A program made the position numbers and the translations under genes. Positions 41,266-50,986 of a DNA stretch of 64,000 nt are shown here, in pieces. Each line of letters starts with the position of its first letter. The first letter of the stretch is position 1. The stretch is from Stentor coeruleus (lineage: Eukaryota > Ciliophora > Heterotrichea > Heterotrichida > Stentoridae): positions 1 through 64,000 of the forward strand of contig MPUH01000049.1 in NCBI GenBank assembly GCA_001970955.1, written 5' to 3'. A model generated the notes under the pieces. It was not told the origin of the DNA. It saw only the letters and a list, made by a program, of their open reading frames with translations, and made no database searches.

Positions 41266-43027
41266 GGTTATTAGAGGTTTTAGTATAAAGTATGGATAAA
41301 AATAAGGATATGTGCTATGGATGCGGAAATTGGCTTTTTAAAAAATAATTAGAAGGGAATTTGTTTAAAAGTTATAATAGGAAATGAAAGCAAGTATGTT
41401 GTTTGTAATTAAGCTTATTTTAAAACATTTTATTATTTTGTGAGTATATTATGAGTAATAAATAGTTTATGTTGTATAGGCATATATAAATTTATAAGCT
41501 TTGATACTTTCTTTAAGTTTAAATGGAATTAGTTATGCATTTAAATCAAAGCTAAAAATATTAAACTTCAGTATTTCTCTACTAAATCAATTCAAATAAC
41601 TTTAAAAACTAGTGATAAACCTTAAAAAACTAAGAGTATGCATAAAGTGTGAAAATTAAAAGAACTATAAATAAAATTTCAAGATTCATTATAAAATCAG
41701 TTTATCATACTCATTTTATATATTACTCATACATAAAAAATCCTAAAATATCTAATATAAACCTATTTCTACTTATTCATATTTCCAATACAAATGTTGA
41801 TTTATTTTATTATTTTATAAAATCACAGTTTATCACAAAAAAGATTCTAAGAATACTAAAATAAACTATAAAGTTTAATTATTCATTCTTAAGTCAAGAA
41901 AACTATAACTATTATAATATTAAGTTAAAAATGTTTCAAAGTTAAGGACAAAAGATATTATAGCCGTTTTTTTTTTCTTAACGTCTAAAGTAAAATTGGA
42001 AGCCTTCCTGATACAAAGTTTTCTACTATAATTTTCGAGTAAAGATATCCTTGATATCTTTGATATTAACGAGTGTGTTTACTGTGAAAGGGATATCCTT
42101 TGTATCTAAGCAAAAGCATAGGAAAATGTAACTCTCTAGATCATTTTGATATAGAAAATATCTTTAATAATAGCACAAGATTACTTTTTCTAACTGCCTT
42201 CCATTCTACTAAAAGCTATCCAAAAGTTTAAAGGAAGAAAAAAATTTTTTTTCATTTTTATTTTTAAAATCTAACTTTTATTTTTGAATTTTTTGGTATA
42301 CTTGATTGACAGAAGCAACAAAAATATTGGATTTTTATGAGATAAATATATTAAAGAAATGATAACTTTCTGCGGTATTTTTAAATAATATTTTTTTTTT
42401 CAGTAAAATATTCTGATATCATTATCATGACTTGTTTTTCTTATAAACAATCATAAAACTTGGGAGCAAACGTAAAATGATTGTTTGTTTTTTAAGTTAG
42501 GTATTTTATTATAATCTTATAATTTTAGAAGATATGCTGAGTAAAATATAAACTTAAAATCACATAAATAAAAACTTTGCTACTTTTAAATATTTTCTTA
42601 TCTGATTATAATTTTCTATTACCTCATTTGCCAAACTTATCACCAAAAATAAATATCTTTCGCTGAAATTACAAATTAAAAATCTCTTGCTATGATTTAA
42701 AATGGTATACAACAGCATACAAGTATAAACATATTTCATTATTATTAACTTCAGTGAAAAAAATAATCTAATTCCAATAACATCACTATATCTTTCAAAA
42801 CTCATGCACCCATACCTATAGCACCAAAGCAAAATAATTTTAAAATACTCAAAAAATTTTTAAAAATATATATAATTTCATATAGAAAATCCTTCCAAAC
42901 CACAATTCCCTAGTGACTATCAAACTAAAAATTAAATCCTCTCATATCTTAAAAACACCCGTGCACTTTCAAAAAAAAAATATCTCAAATCCAAATAACC
43001 AACAAACTCATTATAACTTAAAAAATA
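41266..43027. other. Gene-free convergent stretch (about 1.8 kb)
   Basis: The largest gap. The left end is G-rich and C-poor after the plus gene; the right end (42880-43027) is C-rich after the minus gene, as expected for 3' flanks. Frames at 41649 and 42560 are AT-driven and not called. A patch near 41950-42240 is less AT-biased, with several short gatat/tatc repeats that could pair. No named RNA is recognised. Confidence 0.4.
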
Positions 43028-43507
43028 TTAACTGAAACCATCATCAAATTTCTGTTTCTTCTGTGTATGCTGATACAAACAAGCAGAACCTTTTGTACAA
43101 CGGTCTCCAAATGCACAAGGTTTATTATGAATCTCAGAGTTTTCATGTAAAAACAAGCATTTATTCCCATGTTTGCAATTGGGAAAATAAGCACACTAAG
43201 TAAATTCTACTTTTTCAGTCGGGTGTACAAATGGACAATTCGGGTTTGTGCAGTGAGGAAAAAACCTACACCGAATATTTTTTTCTTCCTTTTGTGTGAA
43301 GACCCAAGAGACGAAATCTTCAGTTTGTTCTTCAAAAAACTCTTTCAAGTCTTGTAAAAGCTCATCTTTACCTTTTTTCCTAGTAATTACTATTAAGTAT
43401 ATATACTTAATAATATCTTGATTTGCATAAACTTCACCATATTCTTCAAGTTTTACTTTAAGTTTGTTTTTGAAAGCTGAGCTTTTGATTTGAGCTGAGT
43501 TTGCCAT
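43028..43507 (-). CDS. Nab2 / ZC3H14-type poly(A)-binding CCCH zinc-finger protein
   Basis: Splicing a 15-nt intron (43196-43210) gives a compact 154-residue protein. Residues 1-85 form an all-helical PWI-like N-terminal domain as in Nab2/ZC3H14. Three CCCH fingers of the Nab2 type (C-x5-C-x4/5-C-x3-H) follow: CRFFPHCTNPNCPFVH, CAYFPNCKHGNKCLFLH and CAFGDRCTKGSACLYQH. Nab2 proteins bind poly(A) tails and govern tail length and mRNA export. Yeast Nab2 has seven fingers and human ZC3H14 five, so this is a minimal version. Without splicing, two fingers are lost. It ends with TAA. Confidence 0.88.
43196..43210 (-). other. 15-nt intron in the Nab2-like gene
   Basis: Sense sequence gtagaatttacttag. 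It separates the first CCCH finger from the second and third. Removal leaves 465 coding nt, divisible by three, with the finger spacing restored. Confidence 0.93.
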
Positions 43508-43534
43508 ATTATTTTATATAAGATAATTTATATA
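43508..43534. promoter_or_regulatory. 27-nt divergent intergenic space
   Basis: The start codons at 43507 (minus) and 43535 (plus) are separated by only 27 A/T-rich bases, and each ATG is preceded by a TATA/TAAT-like run. Confidence 0.6.
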
Positions 43535-43966
43535 ATGGAAGAACCTAAGCTTATTGGGTTACTGAATTTGCATAAATATCCTATTTTTGACTTGTTTGAA
43601 GAGTTTTCAGCTAGAGTTGAAAGGCATGAATTAGATGAATTCAAAGAAAATTTAGCTATGAAAATAAAAAAACAATATATTAAGTATTTGGCTTACCTAG
43701 CATTTATTATTTGTATTTCAGGGGTTAGTTTTTATTTAGGATACGCTTTTTATGATACGATTTTTGGATTATGCTTGTTTTTTTCTTTTATTTTTGTTGG
43801 AAGTTTTATTTACTTAAGCAGAGCTTATCAGATCAAAATTGAATATTTTAGGTTTTTCAGGGTAATGTTTTTGAAGGAGTTTGGGAAACACTGCTTTAAA
43901 AATGAAGAGCTGAAGGTAAAGATTAAGAAAAAGAAAATTCTTATTTTTCTCGACAAAATAATATAG
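43535..43966 (+). CDS. Small membrane protein with a helical hairpin
   Basis: A 143-residue protein with two adjacent hydrophobic segments (about residues 50-70 and 74-95) between charged helices. The two segments are separated by a short polar turn (YAFYDTIFG), suggesting a membrane hairpin with both ends in the cytosol. The C-terminus is very Lys-rich (KVKIKKKK). No family is recognised. It is divergently paired with the Nab2-like gene. It ends with TAG, and a G-rich 3' flank follows. Confidence 0.65.
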   Translation: MEEPKLIGLLNLHKYPIFDLFEEFSARVERHELDEFKENLAMKIKKQYIKYLAYLAFIICISGVSFYLGYAFYDTIFGLCLFFSFIFVGSFIYLSRAYQIKIEYFRFFRVMFLKEFGKHCFKNEELKVKIKKKKILIFLDKII

Positions 43967-44453
43967 TAAGCATGAAGCTAGGATTAGATTTTTTTTAGTT
44001 TTTTATTAGGTTAAGAGTTATGGAGAGAAATTTTTTGTGAATTGGTATAGAGAGGATATTTTTAAATGGTTAGAGATGTTATCTGATATAAAATTAAAAA
44101 AATTGGATTGTATAACAGAATGAATTGAGTTTAGATGTCTTGAAGATTTTGGTGATAACAGTTATTAAGGATTTTTTAATGAAGGTATGAGCTGTATAAG
44201 ATTTGCTGTATAATTATGCGATAAAATAATTTGTATTTATGATTTTGTTTTATAGGGTATTGAATAACATATTTTTGGATAAAGTTAGAAAGTATTTGAA
44301 AGCAGAAAATCAATGAGTGATAATTTTATATGATAGTCAGAAGATCTGCTATATAGAAAATTGGAGGTAATAGAGTTAAACTGGAAATATAAAACTCACC
44401 ATAAAAATCTCATCACCTCCTCAAATCAACATCAAAATTTTGCTTATTAAAAT
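43967..44453. other. Convergent gene-free stretch
   Basis: G-rich and C-poor after the plus gene (43970-44340), then C-rich just before the minus gene's end (44390-44450). No feature is supported. Confidence 0.45.
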
Positions 44454-45050
44454 TTATAAATCTTCTTTAATATGCTTCGCACTTCCTGGTCTTGCGCTTT
44501 TAGATAAAGGTTTATACATATCTGAAGCAGTATTAGGTCTAAAATATTTCCCTAATTTTATCATATCATTCATTTCTCCAACATTATAAGATGATACCCT
44601 TGGAATCCTCCTAGCGTTTTCTGAAAGCTGAATTGATAAATACTTTTTAAAAAGATAGTCTTGTTGTTGTTTACTTGCTGAGTAATGGGGTTTAGTTGAT
44701 TGAATACGGTCCAAAATTTTGTTGTTTTGTTCGGTTATTCTTAGCATTTCATCTATGCGCATTTTATTCAAATAACCTGATCGATTTTTGCAAAAGGAAA
44801 AAGCTCTTGAAGAGTTGTGTTCAATTTTTTCTAGCTTTTTTAATAATAATTGGTTCTGGTGTTGGATTTCAGCTTGTGATTTCTGTTCTTCTAACTCTTT
44901 TTTCGCTTTTCTTCTAACGTGCGGCATTACTCTTGGAGGCTTATTGTCAATACGTGATTTTATGTTGCTGAGTTTGGTTTTATGAATAATATGCTCAGCT
45001 ATAGCATCTCTTTCTGCAATGTCTTTACACCCAGCTACTGAATTCCACAT
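44454..45050 (-). CDS. CFAP97/Hemingway-like cilia protein
   Basis: A 198-residue protein with the basic/helical pattern of the CFAP97 (KIAA1430, Hemingway) domain: PPRVMPHVRRKAKKELEEQ, then HQNQLLLKKLEKIEH, then EMLRITEQNNKILDRIQ followed by KPHYSA. The LLLKKLEKI and N.KILDRIQ..KPHYS pieces are the most telling. Family members are needed for normal motile cilia or sperm flagella. The C-terminus is Ser/Pro-rich. The call rests on motif resemblance. It ends with TAA. Confidence 0.65.
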   Translation of the reverse strand: MWNSVAGCKDIAERDAIAEHIIHKTKLSNIKSRIDNKPPRVMPHVRRKAKKELEEQKSQAEIQHQNQLLLKKLEKIEHNSSRAFSFCKNRSGYLNKMRIDEMLRITEQNNKILDRIQSTKPHYSASKQQQDYLFKKYLSIQLSENARRIPRVSSYNVGEMNDMIKLGKYFRPNTASDMYKPLSKSARPGSAKHIKEDL

Positions 45051-45614
45051 TTGAATTATGTTAATATAAAAAATTCATATGATAGCTTTGGTAATAATCT
45101 AAATATGCACAATAAAACATATTCAATAATTGAATGGAAGAAGTCGAAGTGGAAAAAAATTGTAAGAACTTAGAGTTCATAATCGAATAAAAATAAATTC
45201 TTAGCAAATACAACTGATGTTCTTGAAATCAAAAGAAAATTGCTAAAGAATTAGACATCAAAAACTCATAAACAAAGCTGAATAATCAACGATAAATTAA
45301 TCTGGTTATTAGAAACAAATTTCCCAATTTCCCAATTCCTCAATCCCAAAATCCTTTAATTGTCCCCAACCTATAAAAATCCCTTTCCCAATAAAACCTA
45401 CAATCCATCAAAACTGAGGAAGAATACTTATTTGTAAATAATAACATTATGCATAGTAAGATCAATATACCAATTAGCATACATGGATTCCAATGTGATT
45501 AATATGTCAAGTACCTCACAGAGACATTGTTATAGATAAAACTTTCACTTAAATATATACACTGGGTATATCAAAACTAAAAAAAAGCATAATCATTCTA
45601 TTCTTAGTCTATAC
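45051..45614. other. Gene-free intergenic stretch
   Basis: Contains a C-rich, G-poor patch at 45330-45420, as found downstream of minus-strand genes (here RPS7). Bases 45420-45600 contain no recognisable small RNA or ORF. Confidence 0.4.
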
Positions 45615-46205
45615 TTAAACTGGGAAATCTCTGCTCTGGGGGAATTCAAAGACAACTTCTTTATTAGTGAGTTTGCTATAGACAGCACTAATAACATCAA
45701 GTCTATCTTGAATATCTTCTCTAGTCGTAGGATCTAAGAGGACTTTAAACACCCTTCTTCCATCAGCTTTCATTCTAATTCTTTTCCCAAGAATGCTATT
45801 AGGATACACAAGATCATCTAAAATAGCTTCATGAACTTTTGTCAATGTTCTTGAATAAGGTCTTTTCTGTTGTCCCTTTGTTTTGAAGTACTTTGGGATG
45901 ATTGTCCTTTGTAATAAAAGGACAACTGGTTTTCTGAATCTTTTTGTCAATTCGCTTTGAAGACGTGCGTGGATTTTCTTCAATAAGCCTTTAGACCTAT
46001 AATGGAAGAAAATTATCACAGCTTGTCTTGTAGCTCCATGATGTTTTCCTTCGAATTCTGAAGCTCCAGTGATTAGAATATCTTTTAGCTCGCCTTTTAG
46101 ATCAGGTGATGATGCCTCAATTTCGCCTATGGTCTGAGCTACATGATATTCAAACTCGTCAGGCTTCTTGTCCTTCTTATGGATTTTTGCGACAGGGTCT
46201 GACAT
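45615..46205 (-). CDS. RPS7: 40S ribosomal protein S7 (eS7)
   Basis: A 196-residue eS7, matching the family length (194). Conserved parts are readable throughout: QAVIIFFHYRSKGLLKKIHA, RKPVVLLLQRTIIPK, RPYSRTLTKVHEAILDDLVY, and an ending VVFEFPQ. The start is at MSDPVAKIHKK (46205). The ORF extends 30 codons further up, but that leader is not part of S7, and the MSD start follows an AT-rich run. Component of the small subunit, contacting the platform and needed for rRNA processing. It ends with TAA, and a C-rich promoter flank lies on its sense strand. Confidence 0.96.
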   Translation of the reverse strand: MSDPVAKIHKKDKKPDEFEYHVAQTIGEIEASSPDLKGELKDILITGASEFEGKHHGATRQAVIIFFHYRSKGLLKKIHARLQSELTKRFRKPVVLLLQRTIIPKYFKTKGQQKRPYSRTLTKVHEAILDDLVYPNSILGKRIRMKADGRRVFKVLLDPTTREDIQDRLDVISAVYSKLTNKEVVFEFPQSRDFPV

Positions 46206-46740
46206 GTGGCTAAGAATTATTATGTAAACAATGGTGGCTTTGGCTAGGGAGGATAAGATTAGATGGTCAGGTGGGAGGTTAGAAAATTTGGCCAATTGAT
46301 GGACTTTCTTATATCAAAAGCTCATCAAGATATGAGATGATGTTATGAGAATAGGAGTTTGTTGGTGGTAAAAGAATTTAAACAAAAATCAGGGCTTAGC
46401 TATATAAAATTTCAAAAGCAAAAAAAGAAATTTATAATTATGTCTAAGTATCAACCTAACACCTTCTAACTTTTTTACACAAAAAAAATAGAATTCTACC
46501 TTTAAATCATTCTTATGATGATTTACGTAAAACCTCTCCCCATCATACAAAAATCCAAATTTGCATTTAATCAAATCCCATCCTTAATCCTCCTCATAAC
46601 CTCCAGCATTTTCTCTTTTATTCCTAATGCAAACCTATACCTTATTTTCCTATAAATTCCTTTATCTTTCACTATAAAATACCTATCATCGTTAGAGATT
46701 CTTAAAACCCCTTAAATTTCAAATTTCTAGTCTTATAAAT
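46206..46740. promoter_or_regulatory. Divergent promoter region with a strand-skew switch
   Basis: On the plus strand the left half (46206-46345) is G/T-rich and the right half (about 46400-46740) is C-rich and nearly G-free. Each half is therefore C-rich on the sense strand of its own gene, with the switch near 46390. Confidence 0.5.
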
Positions 46741-48051
46741 ATGCGTACTTTAAAACCTCAAAAATCACAAAACTCATTACAAGGGAACGTTTTAGCCAAG
46801 TCAAACAAGCTAACAATAGAAGTTCCAGATGAAGAAGATACGCTATCAAGCCAGAAATTCAATAAAAACTCGCCAACTTTTTCCAAACAAGCATCAGAAA
46901 ATCATAAACCTCCATTAGTCTCAGTTTGTCCTAAGCCCCGAACTCCAGCTTCAGCTCGAAACACTAAAAAAGCAACTCCTGAATTGACAACTCCCATCAC
47001 AGCAAAAGGACTTTTTAAATTCCCTTCAACTCCAAAGACTTTAATCAAAAAAGCGCCAATTAAACCTTTACATTTGATTACAAAAAGAAACAAAAGTAAA
47101 GGTCATACACCTATATCAAAACAATCAAACACCCCTACACATAGAAATTCTTCAGAAGATACACGTAAAAGACCAAGGACAACAAATTCAGAAAAACAAA
47201 TAATCAAAGCTGAAACTGGATCAAGTCCAAATCTATCATCATTAGTAACATCAGTAAAAATAACTAAAAAAACTCAACCTAATATTTCAAATGAAGAACT
47301 TAAAGCTAAAAGTGATATTTTATATAAAGAGCATCTTTTTCAAACATTCCAAGCTTTGAAATTTGTTAGAGGATTACAACCTGTGAATTTAGAACAGCTT
47401 AAAGAAAAAAGAGTTACTGTGCCAAGGAGAAAAGGATATGAAAATAAGAAAACTTTGGTTCTTGATTTAGATGAAACTTTAGTTCATTGTTGTGAAGAAG
47501 GATCTGGAATTGAACCTATGGTTATGTTACCGGTTGTATTTCCGACTGGAGAAGTTGTTCAAGCTGGGATTAATGTTAGGCCTTATGCTTTAGAATGCTT
47601 GAAAGAAGCTAATAAGAGTTATGAAGTTTTCGTTTTTACAGCTTCACATCCTTGTTATGCTAATGTTGTTTTAGATTTTCTCGACCCGAAAAAAGAACTT
47701 ATTCACCAAAGGTTTTTTAGAGATTCATGCATTTCGACAAATGGGGTATTTATAAAAGACTTGAGGATTTTCAGTAACAGAAACCTTAAAGATATTATAA
47801 TAGTCGACAATGCAGCTTATTCATTTGGATATCAGATAGATAATGGTATTCCAATAGTCTCATGGCATGATGATCCTTATGACCGTGAGCTTTATAATTT
47901 AATTGACTATTTAAAAGCAGCAGCTCAAGTTGATGATGTTAGAGAGTTAAATGATAGCACTTTCCACTTAAGAACTTTTTATGAAGATTATATTAATGAA
48001 TTCCTCTCAGGTGAGACTATGACATCTCCAAAATCTAGTAAAAAAAGCTAA
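46741..48051 (+). CDS. SCP/CTDSPL-type CTD phosphatase
   Basis: A 436-residue protein. The first 200 residues are Ser/Pro/Lys-rich and disordered. The C-terminal FCP1-like HAD phosphatase begins at KTLVLDLDETLVHCC, where the first Asp of DLDET (near residue 242) is the catalytic nucleophile. It continues with INVRPYALECLK, EVFVFTASHPCYANVVLDFLDP, the Lys-bearing KDLRIFSNRNLKDIIIVDN, and DDPYDRELYNLIDYL. No BRCT is present, so it is the small CTD phosphatase type, dephosphorylating RNA polymerase II CTD or other Ser/Thr substrates. The start follows tcttataaat; it ends with TAA. Confidence 0.92.
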   Translation: MRTLKPQKSQNSLQGNVLAKSNKLTIEVPDEEDTLSSQKFNKNSPTFSKQASENHKPPLVSVCPKPRTPASARNTKKATPELTTPITAKGLFKFPSTPKTLIKKAPIKPLHLITKRNKSKGHTPISKQSNTPTHRNSSEDTRKRPRTTNSEKQIIKAETGSSPNLSSLVTSVKITKKTQPNISNEELKAKSDILYKEHLFQTFQALKFVRGLQPVNLEQLKEKRVTVPRRKGYENKKTLVLDLDETLVHCCEEGSGIEPMVMLPVVFPTGEVVQAGINVRPYALECLKEANKSYEVFVFTASHPCYANVVLDFLDPKKELIHQRFFRDSCISTNGVFIKDLRIFSNRNLKDIIIVDNAAYSFGYQIDNGIPIVSWHDDPYDRELYNLIDYLKAAAQVDDVRELNDSTFHLRTFYEDYINEFLSGETMTSPKSSKKS

Positions 48052-48203
48052 TAAGTATGTAAAGGTTATTTTTGGAAATTTAAATAGACTGAATTCTAAA
48101 ATACATTTTTTTTGTTATTATTTAATCTAAATCTTATCAAAAATATTTGTTGATTAATTGATTATTTCTTCAAATAATATTGTAAACTAACTCATCCTTA
48201 TAA

Positions 48204-48749
48204 ATGGAAAAAAATACCATTGAAGCCCTCGAACGACGTGTTCAAAGCCTTTCCGACCATTTAGGTAATTATAAGTCCATTTTCACTCAAGGAGATACTG
48301 TAAGTTCCCTTTATACCAAACTCCAAAGAGAATACGACAGCCTTTTAATCTCTAATATAAACTCAGAGTTCCTAGGCAAATATCAAAATCTTATCAACCT
48401 TATAAACGAAAATGATGTAAAATCTCTCCTTTTAAACACTTTCGTCAAAGCAGAATTCATTCTAAAATTCGAAAGTGAAATCAGAGAAGTCGCTCATCAA
48501 ATCGAAAAAGTTGAGTCATTAAAACGCTTCCTTGATTTTGACCCTCTGCACAATGTCCATGAGAAAAAAAAAATCATCCGTTCACTTGAGCTTCATCAAA
48601 TGGAAATTATTTACAAATTTAGTATAAAAGAAAAAGAGTTTATGAAACTACTTGAAGAATATAATCAAGTCATTTTGGGGATAAATGATCAACTTATTGA
48701 ATGGGATTCTAAATTGGATAAATTAAATAAGGCTAAAGGGAAAAATTAA
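48204..48749 (+). CDS. DCTN3: Dynactin subunit 3 (p24)-like protein
   Basis: A 181-residue all-helical protein. The N-terminus IEALERRVQSLSDHLG resembles the p24 start (LEARVEELERWV), and the C-terminus LLEEYNQVILGINDQLIEWD matches the conserved EYNK...QFVQWDELL end of p22/p24. Length is also that of DCTN3 (186). The subunit sits in the dynactin shoulder that links p150 to the Arp1 filament and supports dynein transport. Similarity is modest, so the call is probable. It starts at ATG after tccttataa and ends with TAA. Confidence 0.68.
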   Translation: MEKNTIEALERRVQSLSDHLGNYKSIFTQGDTVSSLYTKLQREYDSLLISNINSEFLGKYQNLINLINENDVKSLLLNTFVKAEFILKFESEIREVAHQIEKVESLKRFLDFDPLHNVHEKKKIIRSLELHQMEIIYKFSIKEKEFMKLLEEYNQVILGINDQLIEWDSKLDKLNKAKGKN

Positions 48750-48854
48750 TCCTAATTTTAAGCTATTATTTTTTCATTAGTTTTTAATATGAGCATAAGT
48801 ATTTTCCTAATTCTACCATTAAGGTTATGGGCATTTTCAAAAATAAACTTGGTT

Positions 48855-49130
48855 ATGCATAAGAAAATTTTTAAGGTCTTTTGTGATGAAGTTTTTACAT
48901 AATCTTTTAGAAAGAAGATTACGAGCTATACGAGTTTACCATAATTAATCCTAGTAAGAGGTTTATTCCTTAGAAATTTTTACGAATCTTCTGTTTATAC
49001 TGTAGGATTGTTTTTAGCTAGGCTTGAATCTTTTGAATTGATTGTTTTGGAACCTTGTGAATATTTTCTTGTGTTTTTAGCTTTTTCATCTGATGAGAGG
49101 AGCTACCATTTATTTTCCTGGATATTTTAA
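48855..49130 (+). pseudogene. Unidentified gene-like relict
   Basis: A 92-codon frame runs from ATG to TAA with two internal TAA codons. It reads like protein, for example NFYESSVYTVGLFLARLESF, which looks vaguely like a cyclin-box helix. It has no skewed promoter flank. It is probably a decayed gene fragment; family not established. Confidence 0.35.
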
Positions 49131-49385
49131 GTTAGGTTGAGATAGTGTCAATCAAGTAAATGATAATTTTCAGAACGAATTTATTTCTAAAGATATAAAA
49201 TTAACACCTATAGATAATCTAAAGTCTTAAGCAATTATTATAATTGATAATTGATAATTTTTTTATTAAAATAGAAGGATTAAACTGTAATATTCAATTG
49301 TAATTTTACAACGATAAAGTGTTTACCAGGCCTATTTGCGAATATTAAATATACCGAAAATCTTAAGGCCATAATAAAATAATAA
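49131..49385. other. Short AT-rich gene-free stretch
   Basis: Precedes the gene at 49386. Nothing specific is visible apart from a taataaa run just before the ATG. Confidence 0.35.
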
Positions 49386-50144
49386 ATGGATTCTGAATAT
49401 CAAGACTTCACAGATCCAATAAGCGATAGTAGTTTTATATCATCAGATATTCACCTATCAAATATCTCCTCATCTTTACTAAATGCCAATAACCCAGGAA
49501 GGTTGAAAAATCCATTAACATTAGTTTTAGAGCAGTTCATTGCAACATCTTCTTTAAAAAAGCCTAAAAAAGAGTTCTTAAATGCTTACATTATAAGAGC
49601 TATTAAAAGGGCTTTTAGATCAATATCAAATGGAAAAATACCAAAAAAAACATGCATTGCTATCAATGTTAGGGATAATATTGAAATGAATATATGGGAA
49701 AAATTACAAAGAATATTTAGATTAAATGTAGACTCCATATCAAAAAAAATGATGCCAGAAGTTGGGCCATTGACTGGTGGGAAATCTGCACGTGAAGAGA
49801 AAAAAGAAGGTCCTTTAAGTTTTAATAATGCTTTCTGTAAAGAATTCTTCAGTGATGAACCTATGAGAAATGCATTTCAAGAAATAATTCAATTGTTTTA
49901 TTGTAATTTTTCACCTGCCCGTTGTTGTGAAAGGTTTAGGTTTTATTGTTGTAGTGAAAAAGCTGATGTAATTCATACTGATGAATGTGAAGATAAATGG
50001 TTGAGGCTTAAAGATTACTTTTCAATGAGCTATTTTGAAGATTTAGATGTTGAGACAAATCAAGGTTTACAAACAAGTAGTTTTGAAGAATTTCAATCAG
50101 ATTTGAATCTTGATACAGTTTCGATAGATAATCTACAATTATAG
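49386..50144 (+). CDS. Unidentified protein with a conserved-looking Cys-rich segment
   Basis: A 252-residue protein. The first 50 residues are Ser/Asn-rich. A helical basic region (about 60-100, IIRAIKRAFRSISNGK) follows, and then a segment with FYCNFSPARCCERFRFYCCS (about 190-210) and a C-terminal acidic tail. I recognise no family; it could be ciliate-specific. Codon use is normal, the start follows aaaataataa, and a G-rich 3' flank follows the TAG. Confidence 0.6.
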   Translation: MDSEYQDFTDPISDSSFISSDIHLSNISSSLLNANNPGRLKNPLTLVLEQFIATSSLKKPKKEFLNAYIIRAIKRAFRSISNGKIPKKTCIAINVRDNIEMNIWEKLQRIFRLNVDSISKKMMPEVGPLTGGKSAREEKKEGPLSFNNAFCKEFFSDEPMRNAFQEIIQLFYCNFSPARCCERFRFYCCSEKADVIHTDECEDKWLRLKDYFSMSYFEDLDVETNQGLQTSSFEEFQSDLNLDTVSIDNLQL

Positions 50145-50549
50145 AAATATTTTAGGAATTGTAAATTTTTTTGTATGAGAAAAATATTATATTTTTAATG
50201 ATTTTATGTCGTGTAGTTGGTTGTAATTCAAATGGGGTGGTATTCGGAAGGTTTTAAGAGGATGATTAGAGGCTTATTGGATTTTAAATAAATATTATGG
50301 TAAAAATAATTTTTGGTCATGGTAATATAGATTTTAGCGATAAATATAATTAATTTGATTGTAATATTTTTATTACTATGAAATACATAAAGGCATAAAA
50401 AAATACTATAACATATTTTATGTTTGGAACATAAACTGATAGTAAAGAAAATCATGCAATAGTACGATGATTAAAATTTTAACAAAATATTAAAAGTTAT
50501 TAATAGTGTCAATTGTATACTATATTTTAAAAATTATAATACTGCTCAA
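50145..50549. other. 3' flank, G-rich then AT-rich
   Basis: G-rich and C-poor at 50190-50290 after the plus gene. The 75-codon minus frame at 50228-50455 is AT-driven and not called. Confidence 0.4.
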
Positions 50550-50983
50550 GAGAAAGGTTTGAAATAGCCTCAAGGTCCAGATGATTTATGCCCAGGCAAG
50601 ATCGGTGGCCGTAAATCAAAACTTTAAATCTTCCCGGAGGAATTTCAATAGCATGGATTGGTGGGCTTTGGGCTTTAGATAAATACTTGACTAAAAATCG
50701 TGTTCATCCCACTCAAAATTATTTCTTAGAATGAACAATGATACATTCATCAAAATATATAATCCCAGTTATGTTTGTTTTATGAATTGGACTACCTGTA
50801 AATCAAAGCATATACTGGTGGGTATTAGACATTTCTGTTGATGCTGAGCCAACAATATCTAGAGATCCAAGACCGGCCACCAGGAAAAGTTTTATTAGAC
50901 CATGAAGATTAACTAAACTTAGTTACTTTCAAACAAACAAAAATTGCCTTTTTATTAATAATTACATTGACTTTTTAATATAA
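50550..50983. pseudogene. GC-richer gene-like relict, strand uncertain
   Basis: About 430 bases are clearly less AT-rich than the surroundings. On the plus strand one frame is open except for one TAA if TGA is read as Trp (four TGA). It includes two hydrophobic stretches such as YIIPVMFVLWIGLP. On the minus strand a different frame is also nearly open in the same way. I cannot identify a family. A decayed nuclear gene, a mitochondrial insertion (mitochondrial codes read TGA as Trp) or foreign DNA are all possible. Confidence 0.35.
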
Positions 50984-50986
50984 TGA

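Noticed and set aside
41649-41864. 71-codon plus-strand frame
   Set aside because: Non-ATG start, AT-driven Ile/Lys/Asn/Phe composition in intergenic DNA.
41950-42240. Possible structured RNA with gatat/tatc repeats
   Set aside because: No known RNA family motif and no clear long hairpin by eye; needs a covariance search.
42560-42832. 90-codon minus-strand frame
   Set aside because: No domain, poor codon pattern, and no flank skew expected for a minus-strand gene.
45420-45600. Possible U6-like or snoRNA gene (ACAGAGA present)
   Set aside because: The order and the rest of U6 are absent; no C/D box pair found.
46206-46295. 30-codon N-terminal extension of RPS7
   Set aside because: Not part of the eS7 family; the ATG at 46205 has the local A/T start context and gives the right length.
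50228-50455. 75-codon minus-strand frame
   Set aside because: Ile/Lys-rich AT-driven translation of a 3' flank.
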